A stretch of 64,000 bases of DNA from positions 1,302,001 through 1,366,000 of the forward strand of contig JAIXMP010000007.1 of NCBI GenBank assembly GCA_025677815.1. The letters run 5' to 3'. A program made the position numbers and the translations under genes. The notes beneath the pieces were generated by a model that was not told the origin of the DNA, did no database searches, and saw only the letters and a program-made list of their open reading frames with translations. This document shows positions 26,901 through 38,257 of the stretch, piece by piece (the first letter of the stretch is position 1; each line of letters opens with the position of its first letter). This DNA is from Phascolomyces articulosus (taxonomy: Eukaryota; Mucoromycota; Mucoromycetes; Mucorales; Lichtheimiaceae).

Positions 26901-27461
26901 ATCCTCTTCACATTCAGGAGATATCAACAATGTGGTATCAAAATCAAACAATTTTGTTATTATGTACACCAGATAAACAATATCCTTCATCCATTTTTCT
27001 ATGGTTTCTTTTCTCTTTTCCTCTCATATAAGGGCTTCTGGATTATTATTGCTGATTGCTCGCTTTTTATTCAATTTTTCCTTCAATGCTTTATCTTATT
27101 AACTTTCCTATATGCCGTTGAAATCTTCTTATCAGTCATACGTCAAATGAGATTTGATGCCTGAATCAAAGCATGTCATTCTAAACAGACCAGTAAGCAC
27201 GTTCATTATCGTATAGATTCAAAATTTTATATTCGTCCTATCTTCTTCGTTATTCGTCAATACCCTTAAATATAAGATGTACAAGTAAATTCCAAGGACT
27301 TGGCTTTATGAAAGGGCTTTGGAGTAATAGGATGATGTTGATCGGTAGATGCAGTAGTAGATTCCGTAGTGCAATAATTAATTAAAAAAGCAGGAAGAAT
27401 GAAAAGAAAGAAAGCAACAACTGTTTTAATCATTAAGCGGGCTATGAAAGTTAAGACTTCA
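23903..27461. mobile_element. probable dead DNA transposon with terminal inverted repeats
   Basis: The left end (23903-23947) and right end (27433-27461) are inverted copies. They share 16 identical bases (TGAAGTCTTAACTTTC and its complement), followed inward by a block matching at 17 of 19 positions (ACTTTCATATCCCGCCTAA versus ACTTTCATAGCCCGCTTAA). The left copy carries an extra 16 bases between the two blocks. The 3.56-kb interior is filled with decayed minus-strand coding fragments and no intact host gene. No convincing target-site duplication was seen. The inverted repeats are direct observation; calling the unit a transposon is inference, and its superfamily is undetermined. Confidence 0.45.
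24230..27150 (-). pseudogene. decayed intron-containing gene(s) inside the inverted-repeat element
   Basis: Minus-strand fragments appear in a sensible order but in shifting frames. About 27140-26870 begins MTDKKISTAYRKVNKIK and, after a frameshift and a stop, reaches DTTLLISPECEEDWRAEVAR with a GTAAGT after it. At 26535-26380 there is an acidic stretch followed by RPSQKRRASVSNYFKRE. At 26290-26140 there is TDWTWFTWKKLKRTIAGC and, in another frame, VGVEIVGFDYGVDNAIAV. At 26060-25860 there is DLQLLALVSSQGSILKNL then YGYIDRKKG. At 25115-25010 there is a Cys/Trp-rich block. A second set at 24850-24230 (DSWDFEVDTVTFCVLREYM, then RVNKYANRQCQALKTAVKRF, frameshift, RLLDAEDFYLRVYSN, then an acidic tail) may be a separate gene. 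Stops and frameshifts exclude an intact product. The family is not recognised with confidence. Confidence 0.45.
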
Positions 27462-27658
27462 TTGAGAGCTTAATTTGGTGGAATATAAATAAAAAATTTG
27501 CATAAATTCTCTCGATCCAACAGTTGTCCATCGTATTTCTACGTTGCACAAAAAACGGCTGCCTTGAAGCAACACTTTAATAAATGTCGCCTGAGTTACA
27601 TATTTATGAACTTCAACCTGTTGAGAATAAAAACTCTTCTTTAAACTAATACACCACC

Positions 27659-29959
27659 ATGAGTGACGAAAAGGTATGTTCCTTGAAAAAGAAAATTTTT
27701 ATATATTGATTTATTACTCAAAATAAGTGCCACTATAGTTTGATGCACCAGCATTATATGGTTTATCTCTGGCAATGGCTGCCAATTTAGTCGACCGAGT
27801 ACCTTTAGCAGGAAAAAAAATTGCCAGAGATGCTCGCATGTTCAATTTACGCAATCGTACGCTTGTTGAAATGCCTACACTATTACCCATTCCTCATGAA
27901 CACAAACATTCCTCAAGCAATGTAGAAAATACTACTCCATCGTCATTCACTCTTAACATTGAAACCAAAAGCAAATCGCCTTTTTATTCATTTTGGGACT
28001 ATCATTTGGCCTATAAAGAGCAAAAAACGACGCCCACAAAGGTAATCAGTAGGGAATTATAGAGCAGTCTTTCAAGGAATAGCATACCCTCATGTTAAGA
28101 GCTGACTAAACATTTATTACAGGTAGCACAAGCGTTACTCAAAGTTTTAGAAGAGTCAAATCCAAAATACCATTGGATGCGCGCAATTATGAAAACAGAC
28201 AGTGTTTTGAACCAAGCTGCAGAATCCACTACCAGATATAAAGATGGCAAACCTCTCAGTCAGTTGGATGGTGTTTTTGTGAGTATCAAAGAAGAAATGA
28301 ATATTCAAGGTTTTGAAACCAAAGGCGGTACTTCATTTATAAACAACGAAAAACCTGCTGAAAGTGATGCAGAAGTTGTTCGTCGCCTCCGCGAAGCTGG
28401 TGCCATTATTATTGGGCAAACCGTAATGCAAGAACTTGGATGGGAGTGAGTATATATATGTATATATTTTGTTATCCGCTCTTTGATTTGAGGTTGCACG
28501 CACTAGTATAATATCAGCTTAAGTTTATTAATTAATATCCATGTTTTTCTGTGGTATGATTCCCTTTTAGTGTTTTCACAGTGAATCCCAATACTGGTAC
28601 ACCTTTGAATCCATACGATTTAGTTAGCTCTTGTGGTGGATCTAGTGGTGGAAGTTCTGCTACTGTTGCAGCTGGTTTGGTCCCTATCAGCATTGGTGCT
28701 GACGCAGGTGGTTCTGTTCGGTAAAAATTTCGTTCGATGGATTGTTACTTTTAATAATTTGTAACATACCATTCAATCTTTCTTTCCATTTTTTTTATCA
28801 GTTTTTAACACTATTTTTATGTGATTTAGTATTCCATCCTCATTCTGTGGTTTATATGGCTTGAAAACTACATTTGGACGTTTATCATCCTCTGGTGGAT
28901 GTAGGTTTTATTTCTATTTTTATTTACTCATGTTTTTTGAAGAATAAACTAATGTATTAACGAAATCACCATATAAATTACTTTATTTAATAACATATAT
29001 AGTAACCCTCACACAAACTCTTGATGTTTATGGCCCAATTGCGGCAACTGCGGATGATTTGACAATAACATACCTGATTACAGCTGGTCCAGATATCAAA
29101 GATCCAAACACACTTTATCAACCCTCTGTATCTTTTGATGGGTATAGCCTTACTGAAAACCTTGAAGGTATTACTATTGCCACCATTCCTCAATGGGAAT
29201 CAAAGATCGGTGAACCTGAAATTCTGGATCATATCCGTCGGTTTCAAAAACATTTTGAACATCTTGGTGCAAAGATAGTAGAAGTTGAGCTTCCAAGCAT
29301 TGATCTTGTTGGAACTGGTACGAAAATATATTAATTACTATGTATAAAATTAATGCATATTTTTTTAAGCATATATACTATTGATAAATACATTTGATTA
29401 ACTGTGATCTATATACTATTCCTATTTTATAGCACATGCCATTACCATTTGTTCCGAAATGAATACATTTGCTGAACAAGCTTTGGAAGGCAAACCTAAA
29501 TCTAATTATACCCCATCCACTCGTGTCATGATGGCCATATCTGAACATATTTCAGCCCAAGATTATTATAAGGCACAACAAGTGCGAACTCAAGTGATTG
29601 AGCATCTTAGTCAAGTTTTTAAAAAAGACAAGGTTGATTTGCTTTTGCTACCTACAACTGCTATTACAGCCCCAGAACTCCCTCAAAGTGCATTCCGCTA
29701 TGGTATGTCAGATACTGTCAAAACCACAGGTGCCATGGTTTACGCCACATTGGCTAATTTCACTGGTCTTCCTGCTTTGAGCGTTCCTGCTGGATTCCAT
29801 AACAATAAGCCTGTCGGTATGCAACTTATTGGCGAATGGTGGAATGAAGCTTTGCTCTTGCGTATGGCTAAAGTATGTGAAAAGACGCCTGAAATTGAAC
29901 GTAAACATCCCGAAAAGCAATGGTTTGGACATGTTTTGGATGATGCCTTAAAGCAATAA
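27659..29959 (+). CDS. amidase-signature family enzyme
   Basis: Predicted 567-aa serine amidase of the amidase-signature (AS) family, hydrolysing an amide of unknown identity. Exons: 27659-27673, 27739-28041, 28123-28445, 28571-28720, 28830-28900, 29003-29317, 29433-29959; phases agree. The first exon encodes only MSDEK. The Ser-cisSer-Lys triad is visible: Lys in [11 protein letters not shown] (about 162), the cis-Ser in [11 protein letters not shown] (about 238) and the nucleophile in [12 protein letters not shown] (about 262). The fold continues through [19 protein letters not shown] and ends with [20 protein letters not shown]. Length and N-terminal extension fit fungal acetamidase or fatty-acid-amide-hydrolase-like enzymes rather than the organellar GatA subunit, but substrate specificity cannot be read from sequence. 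It starts 198 bases beyond the right inverted repeat of the decayed element. Confidence 0.9.
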
Positions 29960-30311
29960 TATTTTTTTTTTGTATTTTAAACTAGATTTTACTATGTATT
30001 AATCGCACTCTTATTAATGAGAGACTTTACTGTATACTATTATTTATAATAAAATATGATGAACCGATCGTTGATGGTCTATTTTATATAAAGAACATAT
30101 GAATAACCCATCACGAAATTATGGATGAATACGAGTATTTGAACATTTACTTTAAATTCATAAAATTCCACCTTAATATTCCTCCCACTATCTCACCCCG
30201 ATACCGATGAAACAGTCTGTGATAAAATAGAACTTTATTGATTCAAAAACAACAGAAATAATAATAATAATAAAATCATTAGAGTTGCGGATGATAAAAA
30301 ATGCTGCTTAG
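29960..30311. other. intergenic, 3' flank of the amidase gene
   Basis: AT-rich sequence with no gene. It lies between the amidase stop codon and the left arm of the foldback element. Confidence 0.6.
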
Positions 30312-30703
30312 CGTCCTAAAATTGCTTTCCCATATAAATGCATTTGCGGACATTTAAAGGCTTTGGTAACATTTAAATGTTTGAAATGCATTTGTTCACA
30401 TTTGGCAGTCTTTAAAAACATTTGTGAGCATTTGCCAACATTTGCTGATAATTTTTTATAAGTAACCCAATGCTTGGGATAAGTATATAAAAAAGGTAGT
30501 TCATTCAGCAATTGGATGGTTCCAAATGTTGGTCTCTATAATAAATTATCAGCAAATGTTGACAAATGCTGGCAAATGCTCACAAATGTTTTTTAAGATT
30601 TAAAGGCTGCCAAATGTGAACAAATGCATTTCAAACATTTAAATGTTACTAAAGCCTTTAAATGTCCGCAAATGCATTTATATGGGAAAGCAATTTTAGG
30701 ACG
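30312..30703. mobile_element. foldback (MITE-like) inverted-repeat element
   Basis: Two arms of about 150 and 160 bases (30312-30459 and 30541-30703) are near-perfect inverted copies around an unrelated loop of about 80 bases. The outer ends read CGTCCTAAAATTGCTTTCCC and its complement. Each arm is built from many closely spaced CATTTG/CAAATG words. There is no coding capacity, and the whole unit could fold into one long hairpin. No clear target-site duplication was seen at its edges. Confidence 0.85.
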
Positions 30704-32059
30704 ACTATTAATATGGTGCATAGGTTCATAAAGAAGTATTACATTGACTGTGTCGTTTACATAGCGTGTGTACTAGTTTCGTGAGATATGTAATTAGGTA
30801 CGAGTTTTAATATGCTGGTAATAATGACAATACTACGGGTACGTCTTTTTATAGTAGAAACTTCCCTTGAAAGTAACATTTTGAATCTATATAAAAGCCT
30901 ATATGAAAATAAGCACTACAGGAAAATAAGACTCCTATTAAATGTACTTGGAACTTACCATGTTAAAACTTATTCTGTACCAAATGCTCAATAAGAATTA
31001 GTTTATTAATATTAAAAGTTTTTATAAGTATTAATATGTTTTTATTTATGGTATGAACATGATTTACATTTATATGATGATATATGTTTCTTCTGTACCA
31101 TCATTACTACTATATTAGGAATATCACTTTATTATATATATATATATTATCCTGACCTTTTTTTTTTTATTACCAATTCTTATACTAGGAACAGAGAAAA
31201 GTAGGAGAATTATGATCGTGTGACCATAGTCACTTCCAAGAAGTATACCATTAGTTTGGATAAATAATATTAATAGTCTAACAAAACCCTACAACCAAAC
31301 AAGTTTCAACAAGTTCCTTTCCCATAAAATGGGTTATGATATTTTCATAGAGAAGAAATTTAAAGCAATCTGCGTATTATCCTTAGTGTATGCAGCAGTA
31401 TTTGCATTATTGTTGATTGGCAGTTATCGAATCTATATATTAGCACATGTATAGAGATAAATGCCACCGTTATAGATGATAGATATATTATACTTTTTAC
31501 AAAAATAGATATCGCTTCTAAAGATATGACTTAAGGTATAGGTTTGTATTTTTTTTTTGGATGAAGTTAGCGCCATACGATTTACAGTGTAATTAAGTAT
31601 TCACCTCTTTCTCAAAATGACCGTGAATATCTGTATGTAGCTGTAGGTACTTTTTTTTTTTACTTAAAATCAACATTATTTATCGCGCATCTGGTATTGG
31701 AGTATCGGCGCAAGATGCTGATCCTATGAAAACTTTCATACTTTGTCACTATCATTATTATCATTATCATTAAATTTATCATGATAAAAACAGTGGAAAG
31801 TGATGAATTTTTTTCGCTAGTCGAGCTTTTTTAATCTATAAATTTATCATTAATTACAACAGCAATAAGCCTACCAATGTCTATAGAAAATGGCATGTGC
31901 TGAAATTGACAAGCAAAATTTTAGAGAAAATTTGAGTCGTCATGATAAAATAGTACCAAATATATACTGCCATATTATACTACAATTTAATGCATAACAT
32001 ATAGCATATATCAATAATACTATATGTTATAATAAATTGCGCATAATTCTAATTATACT
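30704..32059. other. intergenic region without a supported gene
   Basis: AT-rich (TA runs near 31132-31150). Only short uninformative open frames were seen. It may include the lost 5' part of the transporter pseudogene downstream. Confidence 0.5.
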
Positions 32060-34628
32060 AGGCTGCTAGAAAAAGAGCAGGAAAAGACAGTGATCCAGAA
32101 CTATCCAGATGTTTCAGGTGAAGCACCAGATAAGGGCCAGGTTGCTGTTATAGCCCATGACCATCATAATATATTGGAAATAATGTCATCGCATCATATC
32201 AACAACCAAAGAAGTTTTTCAGGCGCAAAAAAAAACCACTGTATTTACAATTGCTGCTCTATCTCAAATTCTGTAAGTACTACAAAAATGACGATGTATT
32301 TAATATCTATTAAAGAATTCTGATATAAATTACTCTTTTTAAAAAATCAATCACAGACAAATGAGCTTGTAAGTTAATTGTATATTATACTACAGAGGGA
32401 AGAGGTTGTATAACACTGCTATTTCATAAAAGGAACATATATGCTGGAAATAGTACAGTAAATCATCTAATAAGAAAGGAATAATTATGTTATTAATTTA
32501 TATAGTACCCAGCATTGCCTACTATCCAAAAGGATCTTAATACTATGGCGACAGTGACAAATATAACCCGTACTTTTTTGTTCTTCAGTATATATATAAC
32601 TGGTAATCTCTAACTATCCTTATTAATTCGTAGTGGCTGTTCCACTCATTATGATTGGTCCCTTGGTACGTTCACGCTTTTTAGACAACTTTTATTCTCA
32701 TTTCAAATAACATGAGTAATATGGGTCGCAAATAATCTTTATTATAATAATATTTAAAAAAATGCAATATATATCTATTGAATATCTATTTCGCTATGCA
32801 CTTAATTCTGTTTACAGTCTTCCATATGGGCATCATACGCTGATGTTTACGGTATTTTGACAATTGAATACATCAGTGATAAATAAATAATAATTAAGGT
32901 TTTTTGCTTATTATGCTAGATATGACTGAAAAATATTCATAGCATCTAATTCATTTTCACTTATCAGAAACATTGGATCTGCATTAGTAGTAAACATTGA
33001 AATGTTGATTGTATTTCAAACCATTGCAGTGGATGGTTCTGTGGCTGTAAGTTTTAAAAAGCAATATTAATCGAATAACATTTTTAGTAACATATCTCTT
33101 CTTTTTGAAAAATGCTGAGTAATGCATTAGGTGCTGGGATGATCAATGATGTTTTTGATGATCATGAGAAAGGCAGAGCACTGTCATGGTACAGTTCCAT
33201 AGATGCATATTGTACAGCTTGTACGTAAGTACATATCTCTAATTAAATTATATAATTTTACGTATAATTATTGTATGTGTATATTTATATTCATTAAAAA
33301 ATACCACTCTGCTTTAAATTTTATAGACCATTAATAGAAGGTGTGCTTGCGGAATTCGTCTTTGGTTAGCGTAGTATTTTTTGGTCATTTGTCATAGCTT
33401 ACTGTATTCTATGAATTATCATAATCACTCTACTTCCCAACACAGACTTGGGTGTCATTGATAAGAAACAACTTCAGCATGACATGAAGCCGAAAAGTTC
33501 CTCCAACAAAAAGTAAATATCTAAACTGACAAGTGTGTCATCCATCTCGTTTGCATCTCTGAAATTACTTAGATTTCCTATATGCTGTTGTGCTGCATAT
33601 TTCTGGCATTATTGTAAGTATTATTATTACATAAAAAAGAATAATTTATTTTCAATGATACATTCTAAGGAAAGCGTGATATGTACAAATACAAACTTCT
33701 TGTTTGCTAAAAATATTACAATTAATTATAGAGGTTTCACTAATAACCCATTAGCCATTTCTTTTTCATGTGCTTACAGTACTGGATATCACTTTTAAAC
33801 AGCACTAGTGAGTCTATTTTATCTGACTGGTATTGTGGGAAATACAGTCGATGCTCTTGTGGCAGGATCAATATTGGATCAAACTATTATACGTCGCGTT
33901 GAAAAAGCGAAATCGAAGGGTGAACAGATTTTTCAGAAATGCGACTTTCTCGTTCATTCTTGCTGGATCATGCAGTGGATATGGATGATGCATTGAAAAT
34001 TCTGTACATTTTCAGCAGGGATTGTATGCGAAATAATTGGTACGTAAGTTTTGATGAAATACGAAAGAAGCCATCATAAATAAAGTAATGTATAGTGATA
34101 GAACCGTGGAATAATAGATAATAAGATTATTCAAAATGATAAAATTACTTTGAAATATATACTTTATTATAGCTAGATAATGAAATTTATATCAATCGTG
34201 GAATGTTATTATCTATACACAATTAGGTCAACTTGGATTCACAATTGCAAACTGTTTTATAACTGTATACGTGGTACTATCATTCGTAAACCATGGATCT
34301 TCAGCTCAAAGTATATAATATAAATTTATTACTCACATTAACTGGAAATTAGAAGCATACATAAATAATGTTATATTATATGCACTAACATTAATATGCA
34401 CTTTATTATATTCACGATGCAATTTTTTTAAAAGCTTGTATTCAGGCGATAAAATATATTTTAATTGCAGTTGGAAAATCAACTGTGAATGAGTTACAGC
34501 ATCGTATTGGTGCCGAGCTACTCTTTACTACCCTTAGAGGATTACTGTTTCTTTTTAGTCCTTTCGTGACATATATTTACCATAATAGATATAAATGGGA
34601 TAAAGAGAGAGAATTAATAAATTGGTAG
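32060..34628 (+). pseudogene. frameshifted DHA1-type major facilitator transporter
   Basis: Successive plus-strand exon-like pieces match fungal drug:H+ antiporters (Qdr/Tpo-like) in order. An acidic N-terminal tail (NYPDVSGEAPDKGQV, 32090 on) is followed by TVFTIAALSQIL, VAVPLIMIGPL, SSIWASYADVYG (motif A region), NIGSALVVNIEMLIVFQTIA, GAGMINDVFDDHEKGRALSW (equivalent to the usual ADVF.PHERGRALGWY block) and PLIEGVLAEF. Later pieces are FASLKLLRFP, YLTGIVGNTVDALVAGSILD, RLSRSFLLDHAVDMDDAL, GQLGFTIANCFITVYVV and a last hydrophobic segment ending at 34628. Frame changes near 33510 (stop after a Lys/Ser-rich loop) and near 33935 (within the cytoplasmic loop) break it, and no intact start was found. 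Splice sites are often still good, so the loss looks recent. Confidence 0.75.
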
Positions 34629-34984
34629 CAAAGTTGAACGAACAAAAATTCATTCTAAATGATGTTGACAGATGCCAAATCACTCTCTATCAAAAATATA
34701 AATTTGGCTTACGAGATCATAATGAAAAATATGTTTTGCGACTGTATGTAAATTATGAATCCATAGATATAGCACAAGGATAACGCATAATTTTGGTATA
34801 AAATAGTTAAATAAAGTATAAATTATATTATATTAATGATATAAATATATACAAACAAGACTACAAAGAATATGTGTAATAGGATCAAGGAAATACATTA
34901 TAAAAATATATAGTAAAGTGTTCAATGGGAGAAAATGTTTACGCGAAATAGAATGCTTATAAATGATATAATTTATTTACCATA
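34629..34984. other. intergenic between the transporter pseudogene and the TBC gene
   Basis: AT-rich sequence with no gene; it contains both 3' flanks. Confidence 0.6.
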
Positions 34985-37399
34985 TTAATCCATGAGTCGT
35001 TTCAAATCATCCAATCGTTGCTGTAAGCTAGCACGATCATTTTCGCTTTCGGCAAATTTCGACTTTATTTCCAAGACCATGTTCTCCATATATGCCAGTT
35101 GGTCTTCTAAAGATGTGTTTCGTTTTACCAATGCTGCATTTTTCCCAGTCAATGTTTCCATTTCCTCCTTTACTCTATTTTCTACTTCTGTTGGTAACGT
35201 TTCTAAGGCACGCTTCAAGTCGTATGATTGTTGTCGGAGCGCATCATTTTCGTCATGGACGCGTGCGATTTCCATCTTTGACTCGATTAACTCCTTGGCA
35301 ACAAGTCCATGTTCTTTGTTGATATCGTTCAAATTGCCTTGCAATTGTTTGACAGTTTCATTGAGTGCCTTATTTTGCCTTCGAAGTTTATCAATAGCTT
35401 CTATTTCAGAATTACTGCGTGCTACATCAGCTTGGAAATATTTAGCTAATTTGTCAAGTCGTTTTGTTGGTATAATGATTCGGTATGCGTCATGAATGAG
35501 GCCAGCTGTTTCATCCTATTTATATAAAGCTTTTCTTTTAACAATACCTCCTTTTTATTATTATTATTTTTTCTCCATTCTTAATAAAATACATAACTTA
35601 CTGTGTATACCCGTAAAAGATCGTGTTTGAGGAATTGAAGAAGTTTGTCATATTCCAAAACCAATATATTGGATTGATTTTTCTCCAAAAGTGCAAGTGC
35701 AACACGGAATAATGCTTCAATACCATCTGAAAGGAAAGTGTCATATATACGAAATACAACTTCCAACGGAAATTTGTACGCAAATACTGATATAAACCAC
35801 GTTGTCGCATACATGCTAGCTTGGATTCCTTGGGATTCGAAATGTCGATGTACATGTGGTAAATGATCTCGGATTAGGTATGTGAGTTGGTATAGTCGTT
35901 GTGATAAAAGGTCAGATTGGGGTTTGAACTGACCGCGCAAGTCATATCGCGTCATGAGCTGCACAAGCACGCAGAATGCTTCTTCTTCTGGCATCTGTTA
36001 AAATATAAGTTTAGGGTTCAATATTTGTTACTGTGTAACATAAAAAGTTCATATGCAATTGTTCTCCCCGCTTATTATTCTTTTTCCTAACTTACATTAA
36101 GCAATAAAGGTCCAGCTATGAACAAAACACTTTGGTAATAACCAACTTCCACATCATAAAGTGAATATGCTTTGGCAACGTTAAACAATGCATCCTGACC
36201 ATCCTTCGTTTGAAAATATTCGTTGTCCGTAAATGTTCTGTTTAAATCCCGGATAATGGCCTTTTCATACACTGATTCACCCTTCAACAAGCGCATATAT
36301 TGTTGTTCCAATCGACTATCCTTGGATTTGGCTAACAATGGCCATACAGTACCACGTAATGATGGAGGAACACCACATCGTTGAAGATGTTGTCTTAGAG
36401 TAGGCGCCTTGACAGCTTTGAAATCGGATACCACTTTGGACCAAAACTCTATTTTTCAGTGTGTGCGGAAGAAAAATAAGGAGAAAAAAAAAGTTGAATT
36501 CGGTACCTTAATCAGACACATAATAAAATTGTATAATTTTTTTTTTCATCATCAATAATAAACGTTATTAAATAATTACCCCAATCGATCTCTTCCTCTG
36601 AGCCCTTGCTATTATCTACTTGTTCCAACAATATTTGATCCATTGAAGTACTAGAAGATACAACATAATCAAATGATGAAGATCCTGACGAGGATTGGCC
36701 AGTTGTCACTTCGCTGCCTTGTTGTGGAGTACCCAATCGTGCCAACAATAAATCGTAATTAGATGCACTGGAAACAACGCTATAGGAGGAAGATGCAGTT
36801 GAATGAAGACTTTTCGGACTGGATCTACCATCATCATCATCATCATCATCACCATCATCACTATTGCTTTTTATAAAATCATCCTCCAACGATGGACGAT
36901 CCTGTACCATAAGGTCTTGTATTTGTTTGGATATTTCTTCATTGTTACCGTTGACGTTATTGTTAACTTGCTGTTGTTGATGTGGTATTTCCCCTTTATT
37001 GATATCATTATGTTGTTCTCGATCATTTTTCTTATCCTCCTCCTTCTCGTCATCGTCATCATCATCAGCTGTACTATAATCGTCTTCATCTTCGTCATCT
37101 TCTGCTTCTCCAGGGTTTAATGGACGTGAACTTTGTGTTACAGTCAACCCGCGCTGTCGTCGGACTCGTGTCGGTGGTTTTTTCTTGGTATCCTCGTCTT
37201 TCTCGGTTGTGCTGGTGTCCACAGAAGATGTATGACTTTGGGTATCATCGAGTGAAAATCCAGAAGAAAGCGAACTTTGAGATTGAAGTGAACGAGGTGG
37301 AGGAGGTGCTGTGACGGTACCTGAACGATCCCGACCACCGCCTTCGTGCTTTTCATGAGTCACTGAGTTTGTCGTACTATCAACAATAGTCGCCGTCAT
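34985..37399 (-). CDS. TBC-domain Rab GTPase-activating protein (GYP5/EVI5-like)
   Basis: Predicted 698-aa Rab-GAP. Exons: 37399-36580, 36448-36096, 35994-35602, 35515-34985, in phase. The first ~273 residues are disordered, with runs of Asp/Glu and Ser. The TBC domain starts near residue 280 (CGVPPSLRGTVWPLLAKS). It carries the arginine finger in IIRDLNRTF (IxxDxxR, about Arg344) and the glutamine finger in VGYYQSV (YxQ, about Gln379), so it should be catalytically competent. It continues through TTWFISVFAYKFPLEVVFRI, ending near residue 520. The C-terminal ~170 residues form a long coiled coil (EAIDKLRRQNKALNETVKQL to LQQRLDDLKRLMD). An acidic N-terminus, TBC and C-terminal coiled coil is the layout of yeast Gyp5/Gyl1 and animal EVI5, which act on Rab/Ypt proteins in secretory and endocytic traffic. 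The exact Rab target is unknown. Confidence 0.92.
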
Positions 37400-38257
37400 A
37401 ATTTTCTTTGATTACTATTCGTTTTACTTATAAAAACAGCAACAGGAAACAGGAAAAATGGAAAAAGAAAGAGAAAGGAAAAGAAGTAAAGAAAAGAGAA
37501 AGAAAGAACAGGGAAAAAAAAAGAGAGAGAAAGAGAAGAAAAGGTTTATGTGTTGTTGCTACACAAATTTTTGCGGTTGTCTAAAAATATCAATTTGCGG
37601 CATGCATGCCATCCAAATAATCTTCCGCTTTTTGGTTATGCCCTATTTAATGTTGTGGTTGATGCTATTGCTCCTCCGCCCATCAACTTTTTACCTGCAA
37701 GGAGATCGACAACCCTACATTTATCGGATCATGTGTAAAATATACAGAAGTTAGTCCTTTGGGTGCATAAAATAAGATAATATAGTTTAAGCATTGTATC
37801 ATCAGCTATTTCGCTATCTAAAATGCCATTAAATAGGAGTACCCTTCTTATAAAAATAAACTTCTACTATAATGATCATATAATCATGACTATGTTTACG
37901 TATCAGAACAATTCTAAGTTATAAATAATATATAACTGGTAAGTGTTTATAAATAGATAACTGGTACTTAACAGCATAAACTAGATATCTGTTTTTGTAA
38001 AAGTGTGATTTTGTCATGCTTTTTAACACTTGATCCAACAAATTTGTACAAGAAGTCAAATAATAACATGTATTAATACAATTACTTACGTACAGCAGTA
38101 TCAGTGGGGGGGTTGGCTTTTAAAACATCATATTAAGCGCCTTTCTTTTATTATCCTAATTAAATTATAGCCTCTTCCATTTAGGTATATAATAACAAAA
38201 ACCCTTTATTGATATTCTTATATAAATATTGTATGCCCTTCTTCTTGCATCGGTTAA
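37400..38257. other. intergenic, promoter side of the TBC gene
   Basis: Purine-rich on the plus strand at 37440-37545, equivalent to a CT-rich leader for the minus-strand TBC gene. The rest is AT-rich with no supported gene. Confidence 0.6.

Noticed and set aside
34992..35495. 167-codon plus-strand open frame
   Set aside because: It is the antisense shadow of the coiled-coil exon of the TBC gene, whose biased codons remove stops on the opposite strand.
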